46,504 nt of DNA from Polaromonas sp. CF318. GTDB taxonomy: Bacteria > Pseudomonadota > Gammaproteobacteria > Burkholderiales > Burkholderiaceae_C. Shown here piece after piece: positions 46,194-46,504 of the stretch. The stretch is taken from the NCBI RefSeq assembly GCF_000282655.1, contig NZ_AKIV01000092.1, positions 1 to 46,504 of the forward strand. The letters are read 5' to 3'. The notes beneath the pieces were generated by a model that searched no databases, had not been told where the DNA came from, and was given only the letters and a program-made list of their open reading frames with translations. Position 1 is the first letter of the stretch. Each line of letters begins with the position of its first letter. A program made the position numbers and the translations under genes.

Positions 46194-46504
46194 ATGAAAG
46201 CCAACGCTACCTGGACCGACGCGGTCATTGACTCTTTTGAAGACCTCACGCCTACCGTGCGCGAGTTCCGCATACGCCCCGCGGACGGGCAGGGCGTGCC
46301 GCGCCACGAACCCGGCAGCCATTTGCAGGTGCAGCTGCTGGTGGGCGGCAGACCGCAGCAGCGTTCCTATTCCCTGGTCGGCGAGCCCGACGGGCAAAGC
46401 TGGCGCATCGCGGTGAAACGGCTGGACGACGGCCGCGGCGGCTCGCGCGCGATGTGGCAGCTGGCCGCCGGCGACCGGCTGGAGCTCAGCGGGCCCCACA
46501 AACA
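46194..46504 (+). CDS. vanB: vanillate O-demethylase-type reductase subunit, 5' part
   Basis: The first 103 residues of a reductase, cut by the window end. The N-terminal FAD/FMN-binding barrel of the ferredoxin-NADP reductase superfamily is recognisable: SFEDLTPTVREFRIRPADGQ, EPGSHLQVQLLVGGRPQQRS and the flavin motif RSYSLVGEP, then WRIAVKRLDDGRGGSRAMWQ, as in VanB and phthalate dioxygenase reductase. The NAD and plant-type [2Fe-2S] domains should lie beyond the edge. Starts 36 bp after the GntR gene. It should feed electrons to the Rieske protein encoded at 44279-45373. Confidence 0.88.
   Translation, partial: MKANATWTDAVIDSFEDLTPTVREFRIRPADGQGVPRHEPGSHLQVQLLVGGRPQQRSYSLVGEPDGQSWRIAVKRLDDGRGGSRAMWQLAAGDRLELSGPHK

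Overview
The window looks like chromosomal DNA from a high-GC betaproteobacterium of the order Burkholderiales, most likely family Comamonadaceae (relatives of Polaromonas, Variovorax or Rhodoferax). The grounds are G/C-ending codons throughout, a Bug-type solute-binding protein, a trimeric-type burkholderial porin, several divergently transcribed LysR regulators, the murU-pepP pair and a tkt-gap pair. I assign no species. No rRNA, tRNA, CRISPR array, insertion sequence or phage gene was seen. About 37 protein genes are supported, and the two outermost (a LysR gene and a vanB-like reductase gene) are cut by the window ends.

Layout. Positions 1-7.0 kb hold three LysR regulators, each divergent from its probable target: a short-chain dehydrogenase, an MFS exporter, and an N-formylglutamate amidohydrolase-like gene coupled to a Bug periplasmic binding protein. 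A porin follows at 7.2-8.3 kb. At 8.3-11.1 kb a TetR regulator is divergent from two small VOC/PhnB-like proteins, a YCII-like protein and a glutathione transferase, with two matching dyads in the shared promoter region. At 11.5-16.5 kb come an ABC-2 exporter, a pirin, a pair of unrecognised genes (one a lipoprotein) and an NTF2-like protein. Core metabolism fills 16.5-24.5 kb: a membrane class III adenylate cyclase, gap, tkt, speD, a nucleotidyltransferase, murU and pepP.

The most interesting block is 24.6-30.8 kb on the minus strand. In transcription order it encodes an SPFH-SHOCT protein, a double zinc-ribbon DUF4178 protein with a membrane anchor, a DUF350 membrane protein, a membrane-embedded spermidine synthase and a Tat-exported FAD amine-oxidase-like lipoprotein whose gene overlaps the synthase gene. 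Together with speD at 21.1 kb this suggests a membrane-associated polyamine synthesis and oxidation system, possibly an envelope-stress system. Its function is not established.

From 30.9 to 42.4 kb lies a two-partner secretion operon: a TpsB transporter followed by a 3,244-residue TpsA exoprotein. TpsA has an internal duplication of about 455 residues, four 83-residue YDG repeats and a lone pair of cysteines at its extreme C-terminus. A small DUF2061 membrane protein is divergent from it. The window closes with a vanillate-type O-demethylase cluster (vanA, a GntR regulator, vanB start) divergent from a MetE-like methyltransferase gene, with two dyads between them.
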